The notes: a model not told the origin generated them from the sequence alone. Shown: positions 33,426-45,385, counted from the first letter of the stretch. The stretch is 64,000 nt of DNA from Euphorbia lathyris (GCF_963576675.1 NC_088919.1:45406501-45470500), one strand, 5' to 3'. Translations and numbers: made by a program.

Positions 33426-33430
33426 GGATA

Positions 33431-34550
33431 AAATGGGATAAGGGTAAAAGGTGACAAGCTTGTAAATAAGCAGATGGTAGAAGTTGTAATTAATGGGTGG
33501 TAATGTTGTAATTAGGAGGAAGCTGGAGAAGAGGCATAAATGATTCGCAAGGGTGTTTTAAAAAGTCCACATGGCGTGTGGGCTTTATTTTAGAAATAGA
33601 ATTGGTGACTTTTAAAGTCCACACTACGTGTGAGAATATCCACACGGTGTGTGAATTAAAAATGAAGAAGCAGAAACTTTCCTTTGGATCCATATGGCGT
33701 GTGGGTTTTCCACATGGCGTATGGGCTCTATTTTTCACACAGATTGTCGTCTCTTCGCCTTGGTATGTCGCCTCTTTGACCTGACTTCTCCATACTACCC
33801 GTTTTCACATATTCGGTCAACTTGATGCCCTCATCACACACTCCCTCTTGAAAAGAATTTGACCTTAAGTTGCTTGTTAAGTGATATCGGAATATACTTG
33901 ATTTCTTGACAACGAACTTCTGATCACCTGAGAAGGGAGAAAACAGCCAGACAGGGGCTGGGGGACCGGCGAACCCTCTCCGATGCCTAAGTTAGTATTG
34001 AGAATACGTAACTTGAGAACAATTTAGTGAAGTAGTAGTTATAAGAATTGTGTCACCTCCTTATTGGTTCGGAACCTATATTTCCACAATATAGTCAGTT
34101 GAGCGTGATATTTGGAGTTCGAAACTCCCTCTTTATGCCTAATTTTGGAAAGACCCTTTGTAGCTGTTTGGGCTGGCCAGATATATGAAATAGTGGGCAT
34201 GGGCTTGTATGTCTAAGCCCATTCCACTATTTCGTATCATATTAGGAGCCCCCCTTAGGTCTTTGGTAACATCATTTAAGGCTTTTTCGAATATTGGAAT
34301 GCCATCATTACTTCTGACAGTAATGATGTCACTCAAGTCCCTTCAATTGATGCACCATTTTTATTTTCTAGAGCATTTATTATCTTTTGATAATAAGTGT
34401 TCTAAACAAATTCAAGAAACTCTTCACTCATCCTTTCTTCTATAAATTGTCGGTGATTTCTGCTTCTTTCCTTTCTACGATTTTCTGGCAACAAACCTGT
34501 AAGTTCCTTCCACTCTTTACTTCTTCACATTCATCTTCAACTTTTCCTTT
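33431..34550. repeat. LTR-retrotransposon remnant
   Basis: Contains several copies of a CACAyGGCGTGTGGG motif (about 33550-33725). Near 33960-34010 is the phrase TCCGATGCCTAAGTTAGTA, also seen at 62356 and, changed, at 44280. These are recognisable as R/U5-type LTR sequence of gypsy elements, but ends could not be fixed. Confidence 0.4.
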
Positions 34551-34554
34551 CCTT

Positions 34555-35150
34555 ATGGCTCCTAAAGCCACCACCAAGAATCCGCCTTTAGAGGATGAAG
34601 AGTTGGTTAGGAAACCTAGGAAGGTAAATCCTAGAAACCATCTTCCCTGACCGAAGAAGACCTTACAGAACTTAAAGAACAATATAAATGGTTGGAGACG
34701 ATGACAGTCTCCTGTCCCCAACCAAACAAGAGAGCCCATAACCCCCCCCCCCCCCCTCAGAGCTTAAATTATGTATTTTTCACCCAATACCTGGAGTGGG
34801 AAATGAGCTTTTCGCTCCAGGACGGCGTTGTTTTGGTGCTTCAAGAGTTCAATATATGTCCTTGTCAGATTACTCCCAACACCTGGTTAGAACTACTGAG
34901 CTTCAACGAAGTGTGCACCGACCTTCATATTGATCTAACAGGTCCCTTGTTTCGGCGATACTGGCGGCCTTTGAAAAAAAGATGACGAGGATATGATTTA
35001 CTGGACCAATAATAATAAACGAAAGCCCTTCATAAAAGACAAAATCCAAAGTCATAAGGATTTTAAACCGAAATGGTTTTGGATTGAACCGAACAGTGTC
35101 AATCCAAACAATCCCTATGCCTTAGAAGGCTTCCCTTTTCCTATTAAGTA
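34555..35150 (+). pseudogene. Transposase_28 / putative gypsy-type protein fragment
   Basis: From ATG 34555 one frame reads MAPKATTKNPPLEDEE... to a stop near 34648. A second frame (34700-34983) gives VFFTQYLEWEMSFSLQDGVV and LVLQEFNICPCQITPNTWLELLSF, with the hydrophobic/Pro pattern of the PF04195-type domain found in plant gypsy-related proteins. FIKDKIQSHKDFKPKWFWIE follows in a third frame (about 35030-35090). A C15 run (34742-34756) sits at a frame junction. Non-functional. Confidence 0.55.
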
Positions 35151-35480
35151 GAACGCATACCCAAAATTATCCGAAACCTGAAAGCCAGAAAGAGCCCTGG
35201 CCCTGATTGAAGAAGCTGCCATGACCAAAATTGAAGCATATCATTACAAATGGTTATACAAGAACATGCTTCACGTTCTTTATATTTTTTTCTTTTCTTT
35301 TGGGATTTGAATTTTTTTTGTTCACTTCTCAAGTGAAAATTTATAACCAACTCCGATAAACACATTTTAAGAACAATCACTATATTATTGAATATCTTAG
35401 TTTGAGGAACTTTTTATCCCTTAGTGATATTTACCTCCATTGTTGAATCTCTATTAGTTTTTAAGTATCTATCAAACAAT

Positions 35481-36758
35481 AGATAAATTTCATCAATGGT
35501 GTACAACCTTTGTCCCGTTTCACACTTTGGTGTACAACCTTCAATTTGTCTCAGTAATATGTACGACCTTATAGGTGACCTCTCACTTTGGTGTATAGAC
35601 AGTAAAAATGACCGGTCAACGCCTGGTCAACGTGCCACCTCAGCATTTTTAATCTACCCATTTAAAAAAGTGAGACCCACTTTTATATAGTTACTAAAAT
35701 ACCCTTCTCCCTTATGCAAATACTAAAATACCATTGTCCCCTCTCTTGCAGTCTATCTGTCTATCTTTCCCTTTCTCTCTAGGTCTTCTCTCTCTAAGTT
35801 CTCTCTCTAAAAAACTTTAATTTAATTTACACAGGGAAATTGAAATTGCTAAACTTGGTTCTATCTTGAGTCAATTTGCTAAACTCACCAAACTAGAATT
35901 GCTCGACATTTCAAGCTACGAAATTTCAGGAAACATAAGAGCAATTTCACCTCTCCATTCATTGAAGTATCTGGATGTATCAAACAACACAATGAATGGT
36001 ATTATCCCTACTGATTTTCCTCCTTTAGATACCTTCAATTTCCTGAATATTTCGTTGAATAACTTCACCAGAGTTCTCCCATCGGAGGTAAATCGGCTTT
36101 CTTTCATGGCGGTAGTTTCAACTCCACCGCCGTCAAAACCCCACCAAAATCATCACCGCCTAAACTCCCAAAACACCCATCAATCCAAAAACACAACATG
36201 AAAACCCAAATCAAAGAACAAAACTTTAATCTTTCATATCTCATCAATATCAGGATTTGTTGTTTTATCAATTAGTGGAGTTTGCTTAGTGTGCATACAG
36301 AGAAGAAGAAGAAGAAGAAAGAAAGAGTAGAAACAAATGGGAAATATCAAGACCAATCCAATTCAGGACCGTTCAGCTTCGAAATAGTGTCATTAAGTCC
36401 TCTTTTAATTTACACAGGGAAATTAAATTAAAGGTTTTTTTCAGAGAGAGTACTTAGAGAGAGAAAAGGAAAGATAGAGAGAGAGATGTTGCAAGGGGAG
36501 GATAAGACTATTTTAGTAATTGCATAAGAAATAAGGGTATTTTAGTAACTATATAAAAGTGGGTCCCACTTTTTTTAATGAGTAGATTAAAAATGATGAG
36601 GTGGCGCGTTGACCAGACGTTGACCGGTCATTTTTACCTGCTATACACTAAAGTGAGAGGTCACCTATAAGGTCGTACATATTAGTGAGACAAATTGAAG
36701 GTTGTACACCAAAGTGTGAAATGGGATAAAAGTTGTACACCATTGATGAAATTTACCC
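35481..36758 (+). mobile_element. Pack-MULE carrying an LRR-kinase gene fragment
   Basis: Inverted terminal repeats of about 330 bp (35481-35815 against 36425-36758) start AGATAAATTTCATCAATGGT and GGGTAAATTTCATCAATGGT. The 10-bp flanks ATCAAACAAT (35471-35480) and ATCAAACAAC (36759-36768) match 9 of 10, the size used by Mutator-like elements. Between them lies host gene sequence (35842-36404) framed by a 20-bp direct repeat. No transposase is encoded, so movement would need an enzyme from elsewhere. Confidence 0.85.
35842..36404 (+). pseudogene. captured LRR receptor-kinase fragment
   Basis: Frame from 35866: LRR units (LTKLELLDISSYEISGNI, LHSLKYLDVSNNTMNGIIP, FNFLNISLNNFTRVLPSE), then a frame change. 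Further on a transmembrane-like stretch (SGFVVLSISGVCLVC, about 36250-36295) is followed by an Arg/Lys run. This is the end of an LRR ectodomain plus membrane anchor. There is no kinase domain. It is not a copy of the RLK at 9710, whose LRRs differ. Confidence 0.75.
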
Positions 36759-36768
36759 ATCAAACAAC

Positions 36769-38290
36769 AGATGAATGTTGAAGAAGATACATTTTGTGAT
36801 TTTAATTTTTTCTTTTTTAGAACTATGAAACAACGTTGTTGTTATTTAAGTTAAGTTGATAAAAAAAATCGTTGGTGATGTTCCTTTTGATTATTTTCTG
36901 TAATTGATATATTAAATCTTTGTTTAATGAAATTGATATATTAACATCCTTTTTTAATGTATTTTAAACTTAACTAAAAGAAACCACCAGACCCTAGTAC
37001 TATTAATAAATGAAAAGAATATTTTTAAAACCTTTATTGGAGATGCTTTAAGTTTCGTATATCAATTATTGTTTAAAATCCCCATATATTATTTTCATAA
37101 TTCAACATGTTATCTTTAATAAAGATAATAAAATTACACACCACTTGTAAATACAATACAAACTCAATACAAATTTTGTATTAATATAAGTTTTGAGTTT
37201 TAGTTGAACTGGTAATGACATAATTTTTTTTGTGAATTATATTTTAATTGATTAATTAAAGGATACTTATTTTTGGCGCAATATTGCGTAAAAAACAATG
37301 GCATTTTCATAAAATATAAAGCACAATTAGATCATTCTGTCCATGCAATCCTTTTGAGTTTGAATAAGTAGCTTAGTAAAACTGCCTATGTTGCATCAAA
37401 TTCTTTACGTCAATGTTTCTATAGAGATTATTATAATTAATTAAATACTAATCCAATATCTAATTAAGGTTGATTTGAGTAGTTGAAGGTCTTAAGTCAC
37501 TTAAGTTATAAATCTCATGTTTGAGTTCTCTATTACTTAATATTTTTTATGATGTTACAGAGTTATAGGCTAAATGTGGTTAATTTTGTTATGAAGTATG
37601 ACTTTCTTAGGTGACGGTAGGTTGAGATTGCAAGCTTGCTATTGAAGCGGTCTCAGAGACTAGGGGTGTGAATTATTTTGATGTTGTTGTTCAAACCATT
37701 CAAAATGTGAATTATACTAATTAGTTTTGCCTTCGAGTGTAGACTCCATAATATGATTGCACATTTGAAGATTTTTTTTTTCATTTTATGTTGTATTCTT
37801 TTAGAAACTTCTGACATATGATTCTCTTAAAAAAAGATAATTTTGAAAAAAAAAAAAGAAATTAGATGAATAATCAATCAAACCCACATTAATTCAAAAG
37901 ATTTTGTATTACTTATTTTTATTTTTATTATTTTTTAGTATGTGTATACCATATGATAAGAATTCAGACAAAATAGGAATTACATAGTGGCATATGTGTA
38001 TATATGTCTTTAATTGATGAGGTAACGATTTCTGACAAATAACAAAATCTATAGTGATAACTCGGTTGCTACTATCTGTTTGACTTTATTATTTATATAT
38101 ATATATATATAACACAAACTCTAATTTCACCTTTATTTCATATGTTATTGATTAACATATCACAAAAGTGGAATAAAATAACGATATTAGTTACTAAGGA
38201 GAAAGTTTTGTTGACAATGTTTACAACCGGTCAAATTTATAATCATAATACTTTAATTGTAACATTTATTGTTGGTTTGGTTCTATTTAT
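36769..38290. other. AT-rich intergenic DNA
   Basis: No gene or element boundary recognised. A (TA)n run lies at about 38094-38111. Confidence 0.5.
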
Positions 38291-38296
38291 CAACTA

Positions 38297-38330
38297 GTTT
38301 TTGGCCCGTGCGATGCACGGATTCATCTTA
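38297..38330 (+). repeat. GCCCGTGCGATGCACGG hairpin at the left of the array
   Basis: CCGTGC-GAT-GCACGG can form a short hairpin just upstream of the tandem array. Similar motifs occur near the ends of some plant Helitrons and MITEs. No matching 3' end was found. Confidence 0.3.
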
Positions 38331-38426
38331 ATATATAAATATTAAATATAATCTAATAATTACAATTAATGATATAAAAGTGCTGTATAAATTAAATATT
38401 TTTATTTTATTTTCACATTTACTTTA

Positions 38427-39560
38427 AATAATCTTTTTATAGATAAATATAATAATAGAATTAAAATTAATATATTATATATTATATTATATTTTTTATC
38501 AGTAAAAAAGGAGGAAGTGACACCTCAGTTCCATCGTTACTGTTTTATATTATCTATAGATATGTAGAGAATTAGAGAGATTTTAGGGATTAATTTAAAT
38601 TTTGTAGAACTTTTAGATACAGTACGGATAAAATAATCTTTTTATAGCTAAATATAATAATACTATTAAAATTAATATATTAAATTTTTTATCACTAAAA
38701 AAGGAGGAAGTGATACCTCAGTTCCATCGTTACTGTTTTATATTATATATAGATAGATATGTAGAGAATTAGAGACATTTTAGGGATTAATTTAAATTCT
38801 GTAGAACTTTTAGATATAGTACGTAGAAAATAATCTTTTTATAGATAAATATAATAATAGAATTAAAATTAATAGATTATATATTATATTATATTTTCTA
38901 TCAGTAAAAAAGGAGGAAGTGACACCTCAGTTCCATAGTTACTGTCTTATATTATATATAGACATGTAGAGAATTAGAGAGATTTTAGGGATTAATTTAA
39001 ATTCTGTAGAACTTTTAGATATAGTACGGATAAAATAATCTTTTTATAGATAAATATTAATAATACAATTAAAATTAATATATTAAATTTTTTATCACTA
39101 AAAAAGAAGAAAGTTACACCTCAGTTCCATCGTTACTGTTTTATATTATATATAGATAGATATGTAGAGAATTAGAGAGGTTTTAGGGATTAATTTAAAT
39201 TTTGTAGAACTCTTAGATATAATACGGATAAAATAATCTTTTTATAGATAAATATAATAATAGAATTAAAATTAATATATTATATATTATATTATATTTT
39301 TTATCAGTAAAAAATGAGGAAGTGACACCTCAGTTCCATCGTTACAGTTTTATATTATCTATAGATATGTAGAGAATTAGAGAGATTTTAGGGATTAATT
39401 TAAATTCTGTAGAAATTTTAGATATAGTACGGATAAAATAATATTTTTATAGCTAAATATAATAATACAATTAAAATTAATATATTAAATTTTTTATCAC
39501 TACAAAAGGAGGAAGTGACACCTCAGTTCCATCGTTACTGTTTTATATTATATATAGATT
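38427..39560 (+). repeat. AT-rich tandem array with alternating monomers
   Basis: Six monomers of about 200 bp start near 38427, 38632, 38829, 39033, 39232 and 39435. Each has AATAATCTTTTTATAG near its start, AGGAGGAAGTGACACCTCAG in the middle, and TACTGTTTTATATTATATATAGA, then TTTTAGGGATTAATTTAAAT. Spacing alternates 205/197/204/199/203. Odd copies carry TATATTATATTATATTTTTTATCAGT, even copies the shorter ATTAAATTTTTTATCACT. The true repeating unit is thus a dimer of about 402 bp, present three times. Confidence 0.9.
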
Positions 39561-39567
39561 AACTATT

Positions 39568-39976
39568 TATCAGCAATTTGTTGTAACCTAAAATATACTC
39601 TATAGATAGTAATATCGGTACAAGTGGATATCCGAATTGATCAAGAGTAACATCAACATCAGCCTCGGTAAAAAATACACCTTCGCCGGTGCATTCGACT
39701 GTAAGTTTGCCTGTAGAACCTTCTCTAATCCTGCCAGCAAATGGAAGTAAAAAACAAGTGTTTGAGCAATAGCAGTCCTAATCAACTTAGCAGGATCAAC
39801 CCCATTCATGGAGGGATTGTGGGGATAAAACATGAAACCATAAACCTGGTTTCTAAACCAATCTAAGTTTGATAATGGCTTGAATTCATAAGGGTAGGCT
39901 TGGCTGGGGTTACTAGTTTAGGTTCACCCCTTTGAACTGTGAATACAATGGAAGTTAGAGACACAACCTGTGCCAT
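39568..39976 (-). pseudogene. BAHD acyltransferase 5' fragment, broken
   Basis: Minus-strand ATG at 39974-39976 gives MAQVVSLTSIVFTVQRGEPKLVTPAKPT. After frameshifts, ...[30 protein letters not shown] and, in another frame, EGVFFTEA match the N-terminal region of BAHD acyl-CoA-dependent acyltransferases. Only about the first 130 of some 450 residues are left, ending in ...GYNKLLINS at the edge of the tandem array. The HXXXD and DFGWG motifs are not present. At least two frameshifts. Dead. Confidence 0.75.
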
Positions 39977-40214
39977 GGTTGAACACTTAGGAAATTATTG
40001 TAATTGTTGTTTGAATTGGTATCTACATGTATATGCAGGATAAATTCATACAAGTTGACTTTCACATTTTAGTAGAAAACTTGCGCAAATTTTGCAGAAA
40101 TAAAAAATTAGGGACATCACATTAGTTTTTGGTCAACTTCTTGGACAAAGAGAGATAATATTATATAAGATTACATCACATTTCATTTCATTTTAGAGAG
40201 TTAATCAAGATATA

Positions 40215-40680
40215 TGCTACAACAAATTCTGAGGAGCCGTGCACGAGGTAGAAGATTTGAGCGAGAAATTGATCTAAAAGATGGCAATGAGGGTAGGAAG
40301 AAGTGATTCCTACATTAGAAATAGAGAGAACCTGATTGAACTATGTAAGTAAAGTATGTTTCTAATATACGTAGATGCTTTTTACAGTTACGAGATTAAA
40401 AAAAAGAAATAGGACTTCAACTAAAATAGATAATACCTATATAGTATTGGATAAGACTGTTATAATTGGGACTTTCTAAGTATGATGTGTTGGTTTGGGA
40501 TGAACCATGTCAAAGTTGTTGGACTTGTAATGATTCGGTCAAGACGCTGTGGAGTAAAAGGTATGAGCATAGAGTTACCTTAAAAGAATGACGATGAAGG
40601 TAAGAATGAAACGAACCTCACATTTTTAACGCCTAAAAAATGATGGTGATTGAGGTAGCAATTAACTCAATCTCATTTCA
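40215..40680 (+). mobile_element. degenerate second TRIM copy
   Basis: 40215-40462 aligns with the TRIM LTR of 3026-3272 (GGTAGAAGatTTGAGC, GATGGCAATGAGGGTAGGAAg, ATACGTAGATGCtTTTTAcAG, ATAATACCTATATAGTATTGG, GACTGTTATA). A short spacer follows, then a second LTR start, TGTAATGATTCGGTC (40528), running through AAAGGTATGAGCATAG and ATGACGATGAAGGTAAGAATGAA and fading near 40680. The primer-binding site has decayed. Confidence 0.65.
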
Positions 40681-40744
40681 GAAATGATACATTGAAGCAT
40701 GCATGTCCACTTTCAGATTTTAGCATAGAATTTGCGCAACTTGC

Positions 40745-42405
40745 TGTTAGGGATTATAGCCAGTTAATCAACTGTAGCGCAGCGGAATTGCGGTTTAAAA
40801 TTTATTTCTAATCCCTTATAGCTTGATCTTTGTCCGTTAACCATTGACTGAATAAAACCTTTTGATCTGTTTAAGGATATAAACATACCCGGACTGTCTC
40901 TTCTAGAGACGGCTGAAGAATCCACAAGGTAGTAAGATCTCCGTAGTCAGGTGCACGAACAGCTATTGAGCCAGAACCGGTGCTAGCCGAAGAACGAAGA
41001 ACAACTGGAGAGATTTTGTAAAAATCCAAGAAAATCCCACTATCTCAAACTCATATTTTTGTTTCTGCCGAAATTCTTCTTCCAAGAATATAGTGGCCGA
41101 ATATGAATTAGGTTAATTAGTTTTAGAGTGTTTTAATTTATATATGTAGTGTATTCCTAAACCTAATTGTTTTAGGGTTAATTGGTTAATTACAATACTA
41201 ATCCAATCTTAATCTAATTACATAAATAAATACCAATAATATTTATTCTATGCAATTAATTATAATTAGATTAAATTTAATTACCCCAATTAAATGAATA
41301 ACACTAATTAATAAATTAACGTATTGATCTAATTAATTATTCACCGAATGCAATTTCATTAATTTACAAATTAACTAATTACATCGCGCAAACTAATTAA
41401 TCAATTAAATACTCAACACTTAAGACCATTAATTAATTACCTTGATATATAGTATCAATTAATCAATTAATTAACCACCAATTGATTACCTTGACATTTT
41501 ACTGTCAATCCATTAATTAATTCTATCTCTCCAATGTACCGTTCTATAAGTTCTAACTCAGATGTTCGATGTGCACGATCCTATGGGACTGTCCTTAGCT
41601 AGCAGTGGGCTCATGGCTCACAGACAGTAAGTGGGTTCTAGCAAACCATTACTGCCCCTAACTAAGACAGAGTTTCAGCAGTCTAAAGATGTAGAGACCC
41701 TGTAGTTATCTCTTAACGTCTTTTACCATTTGATATCGATATTATAAACTAGAGGCATGGCGGCTGTCATCCTCTCTGATGTTTATGATATTTCTTAATC
41801 TTAAGTAGATTAATGAATCAGATAAGTAAACTACTTATCTGGGTGTGGCCACACACTTATCAATCTCACTTATCAAGTGGCCTATGATATCATCTCAGTA
41901 TTATGTGAGTGGTAATTCCATCACTTCACTATCAATACCAATGCGGTCACCTGTTCACCCAATCATACCCGTATTTGGCATCCTGTTACAGACCTGTTAG
42001 GCGTATGTCAAAGTGAACCGGATCCCACATCGATATTATAATGAAATCTGGTCTGAAGACAGTTAGAGACCTACTTAAGAAAACTAATGACACAACCACC
42101 ATGTAGTTTTCTCGAGCGGATCGATCCAGTCACATGTATACAACATGTACCCATATTCACAACTGACTTATCAAGTGCTATGGCTAGTATCAATTACTAC
42201 CATACAGTCATCGAATATACAAGTCTATGGTCCTAATCATTCTCATGATAGAATAAACTTGGGATATGGTTTTACGATTATCAATCAATGGATTCTCTAT
42301 TCATATTATAGCACAAGATATAAATGAACTAGATTAATGTCTTTATTAATGTGACACAAATACATTTTATAAGAACCAATGCCTATGAACTAGGGCACAC
42401 CAACA
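40745..42405. mobile_element. solo LTR, 1661 bp
   Basis: Starts TGTTAGGGATTATAGCC and ends GGGCACACCAACA, with a perfect 5-bp duplication CTTGC (40740-40744, 42406-42410). No primer site, gag or pol is attached. The minus-strand start TGTTGGTGTGCCCTAG resembles starts of large plant copia LTRs, so the element probably pointed left. The middle (about 41150-41520) is a TTAATTAATTAA-rich stretch. Confidence 0.85.
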
Positions 42406-42410
42406 CTTGC

Positions 42411-43310
42411 ATCATTAGAAAAATTAGGGACAACACAGTACTTTGTCAACTTAATTATTATATAACATCACATCAGATTTCATTTATATTTAAGATATAG
42501 AAATGACAATCACAATACTAGCAGCAAACTTTATATATATATATATATATATAACTCAATAATAGAATAATAATAATAGAACTAATGAGTATAAAATATA
42601 CTGATTAAAATTGGTTTGAATGGTAAGAATCTCAAGTTGTTTAAGTTGAAAATTTTGAGTTCGATTTCTAATAATTGGAAACTGAGACACCAAAAAAGTG
42701 TCTCATAGATATATATCACAAACTTATTATTATTCTCATCTTACCTTAATATCATCTTGATAAAAATGCTCTTATTTAAGTTAGTGTTGGTTTCAAAGGA
42801 AACTTTGTGGTTACATTGTTTTGCAGATGGAAGACTGTGGTTTTTTTATCAAAAAAATTATTGTAGTTATCACCATTAGCAAATCAAAGACTTTGACCTG
42901 ATAATGTAAGAAATGATGTGGCAAATGAAAAATATAAATTATAGCCAGTGTTGTGAATGTTAGACAAACGATTACGCATGTCTTAAAAATGTAGGATGTG
43001 ATTAACTAAAAAATAAAACGAACACAGAAAAACACATGAACAATAAAATTAGAAATTAAAAGAAAAGAGAGAGACAAATCTGAGGCATGTATTAGCAGTT
43101 TCCTTAAGACGATGTCGTCGCTATTGACGATCGTCTCTCAGGATACAACAGATTACGCAAGCGAACTCAAACCGTGTGTAGCCTAGTTATCACCGGAGTA
43201 GGAAAACAAGACATTATGAACAGACTGATAAGTAGGAAAAATTCCAGAGAATTTGTTTTCTAACCGTTTTTTTTAATTTGACAATTCATTCTATATAAAT
43301 AGAACTTGAA
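42411..43310. other. intergenic DNA
   Basis: (TA)n run at about 42535-42552. At 43070-43240 a less AT-rich stretch (ACGATGTCGTCGCTATTGAC, GTCTCTCAGGATACAAC) looks LTR-derived, but no boundaries were found. No gene. Confidence 0.4.
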
Positions 43311-43319
43311 AGGATATGT

Positions 43320-43410
43320 CTTTTCACGAACGAACATGACTGTACACGAACAGACACGACTGTTCACGTACAAACACGACTGTACACAACGGACATGACT
43401 GTTCATGAAA
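43320..43410 (+). repeat. minisatellite, about 19-bp unit
   Basis: The unit ACGACTGTwCACGAACArAC is repeated about four to five times with changes. Confidence 0.7.
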
Positions 43411-43414
43411 GGAG

Positions 43415-44208
43415 GTATTTGCTGGTATATAAATTAATATAATAATTTTATTCAAAATTTTCCAACAATGAATCCATATACTAATATCATTCAAAGATCA
43501 TTAAAAAGCTTTATGTACATCCTAAAAACCTTGTATGACATGTAGGCTTGCATAAATTATGTTCTCATTCAGGAAAGTTTGTTTACCCAATTTGGTAACT
43601 TATCTACGTATAATGGCTTTTAATAATTATATGTATGTTTATTAAAAAAAAATTGATCATACCTAGATCATCTACAATTACCCGAGCCCCTGTGTCATTT
43701 TGATATCAAATGACAGGATAGTCTTGGAATGAATAATTTTTTTATAAAGTTCCATGCTTATGTGCCTTATACATGCATTTTGTTCTAATTCAATGACAAA
43801 GGCATATTACACTTGTCATGCATAGAAATGTGATGTATATTGTGTCCGAAGATTTAATGAAGATTCATCTTAATGGTTGATTTAACCTTCATAATTTATT
43901 AGACACGTCTTAATAATATATATGACATTCATAGCATTTCACAATGGTAGTGAACTTCCAATTTATTCGATTAAAATGAAGCAAGAAAGGAGAATAAACT
44001 TATATTGTTTGTCATAATCAATTTCAGATCAATGTAGGTAACCTTTTTCCCACCAATATACAGAGATCCATATCTTTGGATAGATTCATTTGTGCTGATA
44101 GAGCCAATGTTTGAGGTCAGAGTTTTTACTTTGTCGCCTCCGTTGTTTTGTCCATTGTGAAACTCGATACATCTTTTATTTGTTAGAGTTCATGCTCATC
44201 GCACCAAT
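43415..44208 (-). other. possible internal remnant of a gypsy element
   Basis: On the minus strand, just beyond the LTR-like end at 44209, ATTGGTGCGATGAGCATGAA resembles the start of Tat-type gypsy internal regions. No gag domain can be followed further. The rest is unassigned. Confidence 0.3.
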
Positions 44209-44700
44209 TGATAAATGATAAAAAAATCTTGATCGTGATCCCCTCCTTGTGAGGTGCCGGTGGGAACGGTGGGGGACACTTCGATGCCAAAGTCAGTATA
44301 GTATTTGAGAATAATAAAAATAATCACAAGAGTATGCAGGAAGCGGTAAGTGTATCTTTGATCCCAGGAAGCTGGGGTATTTGTATAGATTTCTATAACC
44401 TTTATCATTGATGAAGAAGCAGATGAAGAGTCATGTTGTTAATTACTTCTTGATGGTTATTAACCGTTATGTAACAGTTCTCATAATTACGAACACTAAT
44501 GCCATTTTGTCCTTTGGCATCTTTGTAACAGCCCTGAAGATTCGTCGGCGGGTCCTTATCCATAAGAGTATGGATAGCAAATTTTTGGATGACTAATCCT
44601 TCTTTGGCGCGTATCTTTATTAACGGCGTATCTTGTTATAATCCACATGGCGCGGTATAATGCTAGGGACTCATTCACTTCCTATGTTTTTACACATTTA
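44209..44700 (-). repeat. LTR-like sequence, probably gypsy
   Basis: From the minus strand: a TATACAAATACCC promoter-like box (about 44385), TTACCGCTTCC, then GGCATCGAAGTGTCCCCCACC and ...TTTTTTTATCATTTATCA at 44209. This layout is that of an LTR R-U5 end. The upstream limit was not found. Confidence 0.4.
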
Positions 44701-44939
44701 CCCCAAGGATAGATCTGAACGTTTATCAATCTTAATTGTCATTAATTCTCCATTAATTCCACATTGATCATGTATTAATTATCATTAATCTTGTATTAAT
44801 TATCACTAATCTTGCATTAATCCTATATTAATTATCATTAATCATTCTTTTAGGGGAATAACGCTTTGTCATTAATTGGAAATTTATTATCTAATATTTA
44901 TCGTAAATAATAAATAATAAATAACCAAACAATCCCTTA

Positions 44940-45265
44940 TAATGTTAGAGCAAATTGCTTGTAACTAAACCCTTATTTGGAAGAGGGTTAATGGAAGTAA
45001 ATGAGAGTAATGGAAGGTTAAATATCAAATTAACCTTGTTTGGAAGTTGTTTTTTTAGAGTAAACAAAGGTTGATGGAAGTTAAATGTTTACTTTCTTTA
45101 ACCTCCAAACTCTAACCTCCAAATTGGGAGTTAATGAGAGTAACGTAAAGTTTTTTAATTTTTTTTATCTCCGCAGATTAAATTTAACTTTCTTTCCTCT
45201 CCATATTTAAACTCTCAAACGAAATTAAACATTTAACCTCGTTTACATTCTATAAACTCTAAAAC
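44940..45265. mobile_element. MITE-like foldback upstream of UPL4
   Basis: ACCCTTATTTGGAAGAGGGTTAATGG at the left, with TTAACCTTGTTTGGAAG, CTTTAACCTCCAAACTC and ACATTTAACCTCGTTTAC later, make overlapping inverted repeats of GTTAATGGAAGTTAAA. Ends imprecise. Confidence 0.4.
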
Positions 45266-45385
45266 AAAGGCTAAAAAAAAGATAGAGATATTCTTTTTTG
45301 TATATGATCTTAATCGTATTGAAGTAGAAGCTTAATTACAATTAACTTAGTATTCTAATTGGATTTACACTCTTCTTCATTATAT

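Noticed and set aside
38297..39560. Helitron carrying the tandem array
   Set aside because: Only a GTGCGATGCAC hairpin suggests it; there is no TC start/CTRR end pair or A-T insertion site that could be shown.
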